Shown here: positions 17,580-26,114 of the stretch, piece after piece
How positions within the stretch are numbered: position 1 is the stretch's first letter
Layout: each line of letters begins with the position of its first letter
Assembly (NCBI RefSeq): GCF_900102055.1
Contig: NZ_FNBA01000002.1
Span: 186,001-250,000 of the forward strand
Length of the DNA stretch: 64,000 nucleotides
Direction of reading: 5' to 3'
Origin: Ulvibacter litoralis
GTDB lineage: Bacteria > Bacteroidota > Bacteroidia > Flavobacteriales > Flavobacteriaceae
Made by a program: the position numbers and the translations under genes
Notes under the pieces: model-generated
What the model was told of the DNA's origin: nothing
Database searches by the model: none
Seen by the model: the letters and a program-made list of their open reading frames with translations, nothing else

Positions 17580-17861
17580 CTACTTTTCAATAGTAACCCC
17601 TTTCCAAAAAGCGACGTGATTTTTAATGCCTTTTGCCAAGGCAGAAACTTCTGGATAATACCAAGCGGCATCTTCATTTTGTTTTCCGTCAACAGTAAGC
17701 GTATAATATGAGGCTTCGCCTTTCCAAGGACAGGTTGTGTGGGTGTTTGTAGGTTTAAAATATTCTTTGTTGATACTGTCATGAGGGAAATAATGATTGT
17801 TCTCAACAACGAGTGTTTTGTCACTTTCTGCAATGACTTTGTTGTTCCAAATGGCTTTCAT
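17580..17861 (-). CDS. DUF427 domain protein
   Basis: A 93-aa protein covering a complete DUF427 domain: the strand MKAIWNNKVIAESDKTLVVE, then HYFPHDSI and the CPWKGEASYY motif, ending with ALAKGIKNHVAFWKG. The family is common in bacteria and fungi and has a small beta-barrel; its biochemical role is not established. It sits 34 bp upstream of msrA, hinting at a link to oxidative damage. A second reading in another frame over the same bases is a shadow. Confidence 0.9.
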   Translation of the reverse strand: MKAIWNNKVIAESDKTLVVENNHYFPHDSINKEYFKPTNTHTTCPWKGEASYYTLTVDGKQNEDAAWYYPEVSALAKGIKNHVAFWKGVTIEK

Positions 17862-18148
17862 AGTTTTATTTTTTACTGAAACGGCAGCCTTTTTTAAATT
17901 GCCACGTTTTTCTTGTTATGTAACATATTTATCTCCTACAGTTTTCTTTTTTGAAATAAAAGCTGCAATAGGAAAGTGTCTTTGTCGTAAGGATAGTGGT
18001 TTTATTACAGTAATCCCGCAAATACAGAATCCTATTTTTATTTTACGAAAAAAAGAGTTTGTCTTGAAATCAGTAAAAAAACTTTATGACTAGAAACGGG
18101 TGAAGGTTTATGAAGAGGAAGTCGTCAGTTCGAGCAGAGGTGAAAATT
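17862..18148. other. non-coding region upstream of DUF427-msrA
   Basis: About 290 bp between the DUF427 start and the terminator of the EF-hand gene. An open frame on the plus strand (17797-18093) is hydrophobic, starts inside the DUF427 gene on the other strand and looks like a shadow. I see no clear promoter box here, though the DUF427 promoter must lie in it. Confidence 0.4.
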
Positions 18149-18192
18149 AAAAAAGCTATACATTTAGAAAGTGTCTAAACGCATAGCTTTTT
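18149..18192 (-). terminator. intrinsic terminator after the EF-hand gene
   Basis: AAAAAGCTAT (18150-18159) pairs with ATAGCTTTTT (18183-18192), with an inner TTTAG/CTAAA stem (18163-18167 and 18175-18179). The stem ends in a T run when read on the minus strand, right after the stop of the EF-hand gene at 18211. Confidence 0.75.
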
Positions 18193-18210
18193 ATTGAAAA
18201 GTGAAAAAGA

Positions 18211-18504
18211 TTAATTCTCTTTTTTTCCTCTTCTTTTCGGTTTTGGGGCATTGTCAAATTCTTCTTCTGAAATGAAACCATCTTCATCAGTGTCGATAGT
18301 TGAGAATTGTTCCTTCAATCGACCTTTTACTTCCTCTTCGGAAAGCATTCCGTCTTCATCAGCATCCATTTTTTCTAGAAGCTGTTCGTAGGTTGCTTTT
18401 TTTGGTTTTTTATCTCCTCTCGATTGTGCGGTTGAAGTTGTAATTCCAAAGAAAATAAAAGCAACTGCAACGATTCCTGTTTTGAAATTGATTGTATTCA
18501 TCAT
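18211..18504 (-). CDS. small exported EF-hand protein
   Basis: A 97-aa protein with an N-terminal signal peptide (about 1-26, ending near STAQS) and two EF-hand loops: DADEDGMLSEEE and DTDEDGFISEEE. Each has Asp at positions 1, 3 and 5 and Glu at 12, so both should bind Ca2+. The tail is strongly basic (KPKRRGKK). It is monocistronic with its own terminator. In the periplasm it could buffer calcium or act as a calcium sensor; no partner is visible. Confidence 0.88.
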   Translation of the reverse strand: MMNTINFKTGIVAVAFIFFGITTSTAQSRGDKKPKKATYEQLLEKMDADEDGMLSEEEVKGRLKEQFSTIDTDEDGFISEEEFDNAPKPKRRGKKEN

Positions 18505-18601
18505 TAAATTGTTTTAAACGTTTGCTCTTTGACTCCAAAAAAGGAGAAAGGATTTATTTGGACGCTACTTTTTTTAAAAATAGCTTATTGAAATATTTAG
18601 G

Positions 18602-19294
18602 TTACTCAGCTTGTAAGGTCTTTACATCGGTAATTAACTGTGCGATTGAAGCTCTATTCAACCCATTATAAATACCTCTAATGTGTTTGTTTTTATCGAT
18701 CAGCAAAAAGTTTTCAGTATGTAAAAAGTCGTCAATACTTTTGGGTACTCCTAAATCATTTTCTACAAAATAATGATCTCTGCCCAGCTCGTATATTTCC
18801 ATCTTATCTCCTGTAACGAGATGCCATTTGTTAGCGATTACATCGTGATTTTTAGCATATTCTTTTAAAACCGGCACCGAATCTGTTGAAGGCATTACAG
18901 AATGCGACAGTAAAAGTATGTCCGAATCATTTTTGAACTCGTCTTGTACCTTGTTCATGTTCTCTGTCATTTGCGGACAAATCCCAGGGCAAATAGTAAA
19001 GAAGAAATCGGTAATGTAAATTTTATCTTCAAAGGTTTTTTGGGTAATTGTATCCCCCAATTGATTTACCAATTTGAAATCTGGAATTTTATGAAAAGCC
19101 ATTTCATCTTCAGAACCTGGTATCAACCAATTTGGGGTAAAAGATTCTTCATTGTAATAGGGTAGGTATTCAGTTCTACTTGTTTCAACCACCGTAGTAT
19201 TTTCCTTTTTGATGTCATTGTTACAACTTGTAAAAACAACAAGCAACAGACCTACCAATAGGCTATATTTTTTTATCTCTAATAACTTTTTCAT
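18602..19294 (-). CDS. SCO1/SenC copper chaperone lipoprotein
   Basis: A 230-aa lipoprotein: lipobox FTSC near residue 24, then a thioredoxin-fold SCO domain. The copper ligands are visible: the CxxxC pair in TICPGICPQM and the distal histidine in DFLHTENFLLID. SCO proteins deliver copper to cytochrome c oxidase CuA or act in thiol redox control. The gene overlaps the MORN lipoprotein gene by 32 bp and is the last of a three-gene minus-strand unit that faces away from the MbnP/MbnH genes. That context fits copper handling in the periplasm. Confidence 0.93.
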   Translation of the reverse strand: MKKLLEIKKYSLLVGLLLVVFTSCNNDIKKENTTVVETSRTEYLPYYNEESFTPNWLIPGSEDEMAFHKIPDFKLVNQLGDTITQKTFEDKIYITDFFFTICPGICPQMTENMNKVQDEFKNDSDILLLSHSVMPSTDSVPVLKEYAKNHDVIANKWHLVTGDKMEIYELGRDHYFVENDLGVPKSIDDFLHTENFLLIDKNKHIRGIYNGLNRASIAQLITDVKTLQAE

Positions 19295-19877
19295 CTTCTA
19301 GTTTATAACATGAATTTGCTCTTCTCATTCCAAAAATCCGTCCGTTCTTGGCTTCATAATTAATATATAGGCTGCCATTTTCTAGCCATGCCTTTTGCAT
19401 TCCATCTTCTTTTCCATCGAGAAGATTTCGTTGCTTAGCCAATTGACCGGTAGCATACCATTCCTTTTCAGTACCTTGTTTTATTCCGTTTACATAATTT
19501 GATTGGGCTGCTAACTGGCCATTTTCCCACCAACTTTTATAAACGCTATCCAAACGGTTGTTCTTATAATAGGATTCTATTCGTAGCACTCCATTTTCAG
19601 ACCATTTTCTGGCGATACCTTCTCTTTTACCTTGATCGTACCCAATTCGTTCTGCGAGGGTGTCGTTTGGATAAAACCGTAAAGAATAGCCAGAAAACAC
19701 CTCACCATTATAATACCATTTCCCTTGTATTTGGTTAAGTTCTAACTCCTTTTTTAACACTTCAGTCGTGTTGATTGTCACTGCTTTTTCAGAAGTAAGA
19801 ACCGTGTCGTCTGCTGTTGCTTCTTTGCAATTAGCAAATAACATGAACGTACCGAGTATGAGGAAAAAAGTTTTCAT
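19263..19877 (-). CDS. YwqK-type MORN-repeat lipoprotein
   Basis: A 204-aa lipoprotein (lipobox FANC near residue 18) containing about five MORN-variant repeats of the form G-x-x-x-x-W-x-x-N-G-x-L (SENGVLRIESYYKNN, WENGQLAAQSNYVNG, YATGQLAKQRNLLDG, LENGSLYINYEAKNG). Databases often call such proteins 'YwqK antitoxin', but there is no toxin here and the fold is a beta-hairpin stack. Its end overlaps the SCO gene start by 32 bp, so translation is coupled. Likely a surface or periplasmic scaffold of the copper locus (inference). Confidence 0.85.
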   Translation of the reverse strand: MKTFFLILGTFMLFANCKEATADDTVLTSEKAVTINTTEVLKKELELNQIQGKWYYNGEVFSGYSLRFYPNDTLAERIGYDQGKREGIARKWSENGVLRIESYYKNNRLDSVYKSWWENGQLAAQSNYVNGIKQGTEKEWYATGQLAKQRNLLDGKEDGMQKAWLENGSLYINYEAKNGRIFGMRRANSCYKLEDEKVIRDKKI

Positions 19878-19885
19878 AATTAATG

Positions 19886-20617
19886 TTAATATCCTTGATA
19901 CGGACCTGTAAATGCAATGTATGATCCAGTATTAGAATACAATTCGTTTATAATATGGTAGTGATATTCTTCTTCACCTTCAGTGTACTGTGTGGTTGAT
20001 GTATGACCACCAGATGCATCTAAATCTGTTGGATATGTTCCTGTAGCATCACATTTTCTTCCGTAAAGAAAAACACCGTCTAATAAAATCCCTACAAGAT
20101 TCTCATCATCGTTAGAGAAAGCTTTAGGTTCTAAGTGATAGTGATAGACTCCAGGGCCGATGTGGGCTCCTGTCCAATCTAAACTTGCCGCTGCTTGATC
20201 TAAAGCACCATTTCCTTCTTGATCATTAAATATAGAAGCACCACTCACAGCAATACCAATCGTATTTAACTCAGTAGAAACGGTACTTCCAGATAAATTT
20301 GGCGTCGCATCCACAGTAATAGTCACTGCATTGTTGTTAGAAGACATAATAGAAGGTGTTACTTCTACATCTGGCTCATCTCTGTAAAGTGCATGACCTT
20401 CACCCCAATATACTGTCTCGTGATTTGGTAATCCAGTAGTTTCTATTACCACGTTTGCCCCATCTAAATAAATTGTGGTTGCTTCCGTATTAAAGGCTGA
20501 AAATGCCGCATGTAATTCTGTGGCTATCGGTTCGTCAGATTCATCTGTTGTGCTGTCGTCGGTACTACAAGCTGTTACAATAAGGATGCTTGTAATGAAC
20601 GCAAACGATAAAAACAA
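19886..20617 (-). CDS. YHYH-domain lipoprotein with disrupted or unusual start
   Basis: The readable frame encodes 243 aa with a lipobox (VTAC) and a YHYH domain: GVYHYHLEP, a GxLLDGVFLYGR segment and EYHYHIINE. The histidine pairs suggest metal binding. The frame opens with TTG at 20617. A better start, ATG at 20644 (MKKSI), is in the same frame but is followed by TAA at 20627-20629. Without the lysines between, the signal peptide has no basic N-terminus. Either TTG is used, or the gene has a recent nonsense change. The next genes downstream are the MORN lipoprotein (8 bp away) and SCO1. Confidence 0.75.
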   Translation of the reverse strand: MFLSFAFITSILIVTACSTDDSTTDESDEPIATELHAAFSAFNTEATTIYLDGANVVIETTGLPNHETVYWGEGHALYRDEPDVEVTPSIMSSNNNAVTITVDATPNLSGSTVSTELNTIGIAVSGASIFNDQEGNGALDQAAASLDWTGAHIGPGVYHYHLEPKAFSNDDENLVGILLDGVFLYGRKCDATGTYPTDLDASGGHTSTTQYTEGEEEYHYHIINELYSNTGSYIAFTGPYQGY

Positions 20618-20644
20618 TCTGTTTTTTTATATCGATTTCTTCAT

Positions 20645-21004
20645 AGTGGTTTGTTTTAAATGTTTAATTAAAATGATATTTCTTGGTAAAGCTAGGGAAG
20701 ATTTAAAGTTCTTTTTTCTTAATTCTGTGAATGACGCTTTATATAAAGTCAAATGCTATTAGTTTCCGTTAAAGCGAAAAAACATGTGTAAACACAGTGG
20801 TTGAGCTTTTATAGCTACTAAGTTTTAAGTGAATCACGACTAGTTTTATGTGAGTGTTTTAAGCCATTCAGTAAATAGCCGTTTACAACCGGTGTAATCC
20901 CCCTTATTTTGAAATTCATTCCTTTTTTTTTGTTTTAATTTGCCGTTTCAGGGTCAAAGGTTTTTAGTAATAAACTGTTTTAAGACTACTGAAATGACAT
21001 TTAC
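20645..21004. other. 360-bp divergent intergenic region
   Basis: This region separates the YHYH-MORN-SCO unit (minus) from the MbnP-MbnH-YHYH unit (plus) and should contain both promoters. TTAATTTG near 20936-20943 is one mismatch from the -7 consensus for the plus-strand unit, with a TTTG about 25-30 bp upstream; this is weak. No operator-like palindrome or structured RNA stands out. Confidence 0.4.
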
Positions 21005-21703
21005 ATGAAGAAACAATTCTTTCATTTATGGTTACTGTTTTTTATGGGATTCTTGTTAATGAGTTATTCCGAAGAAAAACGATTACACATTATCATTCAG
21101 CCACAATTTTCTTCGGAAAGAGTCGCTGAAAATACATGGTATGTGACTGAAAACAATGATTCGATACAATTTTCGAAGCTGAGATTTTATCTTACAAATT
21201 TTGAAATTGAAAAGAAAGATGGAACAAGGTATAGCATCCCAGACAGCAATTTTTTAGTAGATGTTTTTTCAGAAGAAACCTTGCAGCTAAAGTTTCCTGA
21301 CGTTTCGTATGCTAAAGGAGACGAACTACTATTTAATATAGGTGTTGAAAAAGAAATGAATACCGCTGGTGCATTGGCAGGTGCTTTAGATCCTTCTAAC
21401 GGAATGTATTGGTCGTGGCAAAGTGGGTATATTAATTTTAAACTAGAAGGAAAAAGTCCAAGTTGCGCTTCCCGAAAAAATAAATTTCAGTTTCATATTG
21501 GAGGTTATACCGCACCTTATGAAACGACAAAACGCGTACACTTCATTTTAAACGCGCCCAATGAACCAATTACGCTTCCGCTTCAGATAGATGCTTTCTT
21601 TAAAAATATTCAGTTAAAGGATGAATATCAAATCATGATTCCTGGAGAAAAAGCCAGTGTTATTGCAGCAACTCTTCCGAAGTTATTTTCAGTAAATGAA
21701 TAG
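21005..21703 (+). CDS. MbnP-like copper-binding protein
   Basis: A 232-aa exported protein (signal peptide ~1-22) of the MbnP family. The family core is visible: FYLTNFEIEKKDG, GALAGALDPSNGMYWSWQSG, FHIGGY. MbnP of Methylosinus binds copper(I) using a kynurenine made from tryptophan by the partner di-haem enzyme MbnH. Trp residues sit in the MYWSWQ motif here. Its stop overlaps the mbnH-like start by 8 bp, so the pair is translationally coupled. Confidence 0.88.
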   Translation: MKKQFFHLWLLFFMGFLLMSYSEEKRLHIIIQPQFSSERVAENTWYVTENNDSIQFSKLRFYLTNFEIEKKDGTRYSIPDSNFLVDVFSEETLQLKFPDVSYAKGDELLFNIGVEKEMNTAGALAGALDPSNGMYWSWQSGYINFKLEGKSPSCASRKNKFQFHIGGYTAPYETTKRVHFILNAPNEPITLPLQIDAFFKNIQLKDEYQIMIPGEKASVIAATLPKLFSVNE

Positions 21704-22727
21704 AATAAAAACTTATAGCATTTGTTTCGTTGGCATTTTTATATGCTGTGGCTTTGCCGTGATACAACATAAAGAAGTTTTGTTCGACTATCCTGAATAT
21801 TGGCCAAAACCCGCTTATGATTTCTCTAAACTTTCAATGACGGAAGAGGAATTTCAATTGGGAAGGCATTTGTTTTACGATCCTATCTTGTCTAGAGATA
21901 ACACTATTTCGTGTGCTTCTTGTCATTTACAAGCCACAGGCTTTACACATGTAGATCACGATTTAAGTCATGGAATTGATGGGAATATTGGTACACGAAA
22001 TTCTATGACACTAATGAATTTGGCTTGGAGCACTTCATTTATGTGGGATGGAGGTGTAAATCACATCGAAGTACAAGCGTTAGCACCCATTACAAGTGAA
22101 GATGAAATGGACAACTCTTTAGAAGCGATTGTAGAAAAATTAAATGCTTCAGAAAAGTATAAAACACTCTTTTATAGGGTTCATAATGATAGTGTGGTAA
22201 CCGGACAAAAAACCTTGTTGGCACTTACCCAATTTGTAGTGATGTTAAATTCGTACAATTCAAAATATGATAAATACATCCGAAACGAAGCTGGTGGCGA
22301 GTTTACGGCTCAAGAAAAAAATGGGTTAGAACTTTTCAGAACTAATTGTGCGTCTTGCCATAAAGAACCTCTGTTTACAAGCCAAGATTTTAAAAACATT
22401 GGTTTGGCAGTAGATACGACTTTGAATGACTTCGGAAGAATGGGAATTACAGCAAATAAAAGTGATTCATTGAAATTTAAAGTACCTACGTTACGAAATA
22501 TTCAATTTACATCGCCATACATGCATGACGGTCGATTTGAAACCTTACAAGAAGTATTGCAGCATTATACAACTGGAATTCAGCAGAGCAATACATTGGC
22601 TCCTGAACTTAAAAACGACATTCTATTAACTCCCAACGAAAGGGTCGATTTACTTGTTTTTTTACGAACACTAAGTGACACCGACTTTTTATTTAACAAG
22701 CGATTTAACTATCCTAACAATTATTAA
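21696..22727 (+). CDS. MbnH-like di-haem cytochrome c peroxidase family enzyme
   Basis: A 343-aa exported protein with an N-terminal hydrophobic anchor or signal (about 8-25) and two haem c motifs, CASCH near residue 73 and CASCH near 218, the layout of the bacterial cytochrome c peroxidase/MauG superfamily. MbnH members oxidise a tryptophan in the partner MbnP. Landmarks include YDPILSRDNTISCASCH and SPYMHDGRFETLQEVL. It overlaps the mbnP-like gene by 8 bp and precedes the YHYH gene by 16 bp. A peroxide-detoxifying role is possible but the pairing argues for MbnP maturation. Confidence 0.9.
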   Translation: MNRIKTYSICFVGIFICCGFAVIQHKEVLFDYPEYWPKPAYDFSKLSMTEEEFQLGRHLFYDPILSRDNTISCASCHLQATGFTHVDHDLSHGIDGNIGTRNSMTLMNLAWSTSFMWDGGVNHIEVQALAPITSEDEMDNSLEAIVEKLNASEKYKTLFYRVHNDSVVTGQKTLLALTQFVVMLNSYNSKYDKYIRNEAGGEFTAQEKNGLELFRTNCASCHKEPLFTSQDFKNIGLAVDTTLNDFGRMGITANKSDSLKFKVPTLRNIQFTSPYMHDGRFETLQEVLQHYTTGIQQSNTLAPELKNDILLTPNERVDLLVFLRTLSDTDFLFNKRFNYPNNY

Positions 22728-22743
22728 TTCAAAAACGATTACC

Positions 22744-24087
22744 ATGAAAAAACAACTCGCGTATCTTATCACTTTTATTGCTTTTGTGGGCAGTGTTGCA
22801 GCGCAAGAAAATCCTATTATTACAGAATGGATTCAAAATCATACAGGAATTACTGGTCGTCATTATGTAGAAGGAAACTCAACTCCTATAAACGATGCTG
22901 TACTTGCAAATGTACAGTCAGTTGATTATTCAGACGATTGGGTGTATGTAACTGCTACAGGAATTCCAGCATATATTACAGGACCTTTTTTAGATGGAAA
23001 TCCTTCCATTGCTCTAGATCAAGAAGCTATTTATAAATTCCCGTTGGTACCTACAGAGAACACTGGAACCCCTTCTGAAACACTTCCGGGAAATAATGGA
23101 GTTTTTATAAATGGTGTATCGTTGTTTGATTATAGAGATGGTGTTGCGTGGAATAACACTACGATGTCGCTTTGTGGCGGACCTGGAAACCCACCTTGTC
23201 CAGGAGGACCTATGGCAACGCAAGATTGGAATAGAGATGCAATTCCGGCAGAAATGGCAGGCTTCGATTGTAACAAAGCACATCCAGCGATGGGGAATTA
23301 TCACCATCACCAAAATCCGAGTGCTTTTGATCTAGATGTAATTGTAGTGTCGGATATTTGTGATACCTATCCTGCTGATGGTTTGTATGTAATTGACACC
23401 AATAACCACTCTCCTTTAATTGGATTTGCCTATGACGGATTCCCAATCTATGGTGCGTATGCGTTTGCAAATGCAGATGGTACTGGAGGCATTGTTAGAA
23501 TGCGATCTAGTTATGAGCTTACTGGTGCGACCACACGATTAAATGGTCCTGATGTAAATGCTACATATTTTGAAGGTTATTTTAGAGAAGATTATCAGTT
23601 TGTGTCACATACAGAAGAATTTTACTTAGACGCGCACAATGGTCGTTTTGCAATTACACCTGAATATCCAGAAGGGACGTATGCGTATTATGCTACCGTA
23701 GATGAAAACCATAATTCGGCGTATCCATATGCTGTAGGGCCTACTTTCTTCGGAAATGTTGTTGCTGAAAACGTTACTTCTATCAATGAACCAACTACAA
23801 ATTATGATTCAAGTCTAAGTGTTGTTGGTTTCAATGACGATAATTATAATTTGGTGGTTTACCCAAACCCTGCACAAGATTTTATAGCGATTCAGTCCAA
23901 TCTATTGGATAGAAATCTAAAATTAGAGCTGATTAATGAATTGGGACAAGTTGTTTTGAAAAGTGAAATTTTACAAGGAAGTACATTAAGCATTATGGAA
24001 ACACATACTCTTTATAATGGGTTGTATTTTTTAAGAGTTTCAAGTGCTGAAACTTCAAAAAGCTATAAAGTGCTTATCAAGAAATAA
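22744..24087 (+). CDS. YHYH-domain protein with type IX sorting signal
   Basis: A 447-aa secreted protein: signal peptide (MKKQLAYLITFIAFVGSVAA, cut near residue 20), a YHYH domain with a GNYHHHQNP histidine cluster and GFAYDGFPIYGAYAF, and a C-terminal Por secretion tail (YPNPAQDFIAIQ to KSYKVLIKK). It is exported by the type IX system to the cell surface or medium. I start it at ATG 22744 rather than the longer frame from 22675 that lacks a signal peptide and overlaps the mbnH-like gene. It closes the operon, and a strong hairpin follows. Histidine-rich motifs suggest metal binding, which fits the copper theme (inference). Confidence 0.88.
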   Translation: MKKQLAYLITFIAFVGSVAAQENPIITEWIQNHTGITGRHYVEGNSTPINDAVLANVQSVDYSDDWVYVTATGIPAYITGPFLDGNPSIALDQEAIYKFPLVPTENTGTPSETLPGNNGVFINGVSLFDYRDGVAWNNTTMSLCGGPGNPPCPGGPMATQDWNRDAIPAEMAGFDCNKAHPAMGNYHHHQNPSAFDLDVIVVSDICDTYPADGLYVIDTNNHSPLIGFAYDGFPIYGAYAFANADGTGGIVRMRSSYELTGATTRLNGPDVNATYFEGYFREDYQFVSHTEEFYLDAHNGRFAITPEYPEGTYAYYATVDENHNSAYPYAVGPTFFGNVVAENVTSINEPTTNYDSSLSVVGFNDDNYNLVVYPNPAQDFIAIQSNLLDRNLKLELINELGQVVLKSEILQGSTLSIMETHTLYNGLYFLRVSSAETSKSYKVLIKK

Positions 24088-24128
24088 GCAAGCAATCCGT
24101 TTTTGTTTACGGATGAAAACAAATAATA

Positions 24129-24176
24129 ATGCACGCTACTTTCACACAATATTTTTCGTGTATAAGTAGCGTGCAT
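24129..24176. terminator. 13-bp perfect hairpin between convergent genes
   Basis: ATGCACGCTACTT (24129-24141) pairs perfectly with AAGTAGCGTGCAT (24164-24176). A smaller ATCCGT/ACGGAT hairpin lies at 24095-24114. There is no long T run directly after the stems, so this may be a bidirectional terminator or a transcript-end stabiliser. Confidence 0.6.
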
Positions 24177-24194
24177 AGTATATTCCCTTTTTCT

Positions 24195-26102
24195 TTAAAG
24201 AGAAGTATCCATAATTTCTTGTACACACTCTGGATTAAGTAATGTACTTGTATCTCCTAAATTATCCGTTTCCTTACTTGCTATTTTACGCAAAATACGA
24301 CGCATAATTTTTCCGCTTCGTGTTTTAGGCAATCCATTTGTAAATTGGATTTTATCAAGCTTTGCAATAGGTCCAATACGATCGGAAATCAATTGATTTA
24401 TCTCGATGCGAAGGTTGTCGTGATTTCTAGTTTCTCCAATGTCTTTTAGAGTTACATATCCGTACAAAGCACTTCCTTTAACATCGTGAGGGAATCCTAC
24501 AATGGCACTTTCTGCAACGGCAGGATGTTCGTTAATAGCATCTTCAATAGGTGCAGTTCCTAGGTTGTGACCTGAAACAATAATCACATCATCTACACGT
24601 CCTGTAATTCGATAGTAACCAACTTCGTCACGAATGGCGCCATCTCCTGTAAAGTACATATTTTCAAAAGCTGAAAAATAGGTGTCTTTGTACCGTTGGT
24701 GATTGCCCCAAATGGTTCGTGCAATACTTGGCCATGGAAATTTTATGCACAAACGACCTTCTACTTGGTTTCCTTTTAATTCCTTTCCGTTTTCGTCCAT
24801 TAAGGCGGGCTGGATCCCAATAAACGGTAAGGTTGCGTAGGTTGGTTTTGTTGGAGTAACATAGGGGATAGGAGTAATCATGATTCCACCAGTTTCTGTT
24901 TGCCACCACGAATCAATAATCGGACTTTTCTTTTTCCCAATTGTATCGTTGTACCAGTGCCAAGCTTCTTCGTTTATAGGCTCTCCAACAGACCCTAATA
25001 CTTTTAAAGATGATAAATCGTATGCTTCTACCAATTCGGCTCCTTGTTTTGCGAGCGCTCTAATTGCGGTGGGTGCTGTATAAAATTGGGTTACTTTGTG
25101 TTTTTGAACGATGTCCCAAAAGCGTCCAAAATTTGGATAGCTAGGAACTCCTTCAAATAGTACGGTCGTAGCTCCATTGGCTAAGGGTCCGTACACGATA
25201 TAACTGTGTCCGGTAATCCATCCAATATCTGCTGTACACCAATACACGTCATTTTCTCTATACTGAAACGCATTTTTGAAGGTGTAAGCCGTATAAACCA
25301 TATACCCGCCAGTGGTATGTACCATTCCTTTTGGAAGTCCGGTAGATCCTGAAGTATATAAAATAAATAATGGATCTTCTGCGTCCATAACTTCTGCTTT
25401 TCCTTCTTTTGAAGCATTGTCTAAAAGCGGTTGTAGCCATTTGTCACGACCTTCTTTCATTGTAATTTCTGAGTTAATTCGTTTTGCAACTAACACAGTC
25501 TCAACATTTGGACAGCTTTCTAAAGCTTCATCTACAATTCCTTTTAAATCGATTGTTTTGGAACCTCGATACGAACCGTCTGAGGTAATTACTAGTTTAC
25601 AATCACTGTCGTTAATTCTAGTCGATAACGCAGTTGCTGAAAACCCTGCAAATACAACAGAATGTATGGCGCCAATACGCGCACAGGCTAATACTGAAAT
25701 AGCCAATTCAGGAATCATAGGGACATAAATACAGACACGATCTCCTTTTTTAACTCCTTGTTGCTTCAGTACATTGGCAAATTGATTTACTCGTTCGTAT
25801 AACTGTCGATAGGTAATATGTTCGGCCCCTTCATTTGGGTCGTTAGGTTCAAAAAGAATGGCTGTTTTATCAGCTCGTGTTGCTAAATGTCTATCAATAC
25901 AATTTTCAGTAATATTCAATTTAGCACCTTCAAACCATTTTACTTCAGGTTTATTAAAATCCCAATCTAATACTTTATCCCATTTTTTTCGCCATAGAAA
26001 ATGTTCTTCAGCAACTTCTTCCCAAAACTTCTCAGGCTCTCTTACGGATTTTCTATATACTTGATAATATTCTTCTAAGTGTTTTATGTGGTAATTACTC
26101 AT
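24195..26102 (-). CDS. acs: acetate--CoA ligase
   Basis: The 635-aa protein is a full-length acetyl-CoA synthetase of the adenylate-forming superfamily. It shows the A3 motif TSGSTGLPKG, the W-x-T-E motif in WWQTETGG, and the C-terminal catalytic lysine region LPKTRSGKIMRR, whose lysine is the usual site of control by acetylation. It activates acetate to acetyl-CoA in the cytoplasm. It is the last gene of the acetate/propionate locus, 12 bp after the prpE-like gene. Confidence 0.96.
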   Translation of the reverse strand: MSNYHIKHLEEYYQVYRKSVREPEKFWEEVAEEHFLWRKKWDKVLDWDFNKPEVKWFEGAKLNITENCIDRHLATRADKTAILFEPNDPNEGAEHITYRQLYERVNQFANVLKQQGVKKGDRVCIYVPMIPELAISVLACARIGAIHSVVFAGFSATALSTRINDSDCKLVITSDGSYRGSKTIDLKGIVDEALESCPNVETVLVAKRINSEITMKEGRDKWLQPLLDNASKEGKAEVMDAEDPLFILYTSGSTGLPKGMVHTTGGYMVYTAYTFKNAFQYRENDVYWCTADIGWITGHSYIVYGPLANGATTVLFEGVPSYPNFGRFWDIVQKHKVTQFYTAPTAIRALAKQGAELVEAYDLSSLKVLGSVGEPINEEAWHWYNDTIGKKKSPIIDSWWQTETGGIMITPIPYVTPTKPTYATLPFIGIQPALMDENGKELKGNQVEGRLCIKFPWPSIARTIWGNHQRYKDTYFSAFENMYFTGDGAIRDEVGYYRITGRVDDVIIVSGHNLGTAPIEDAINEHPAVAESAIVGFPHDVKGSALYGYVTLKDIGETRNHDNLRIEINQLISDRIGPIAKLDKIQFTNGLPKTRSGKIMRRILRKIASKETDNLGDTSTLLNPECVQEIMDTSL

Positions 26103-26114
26103 ATTACTTGGTTT

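Noticed and set aside
17797-18093. Plus-strand open frame of 98 aa upstream of DUF427
   Set aside because: It begins antisense to the DUF427 gene, is a hydrophobic low-information sequence, and has no start context; treated as a shadow.
19263-19877. Toxin-antitoxin pair because of the YwqK-type name
   Set aside because: The protein is a MORN-repeat lipoprotein in a copper-related unit and there is no toxin candidate beside it.
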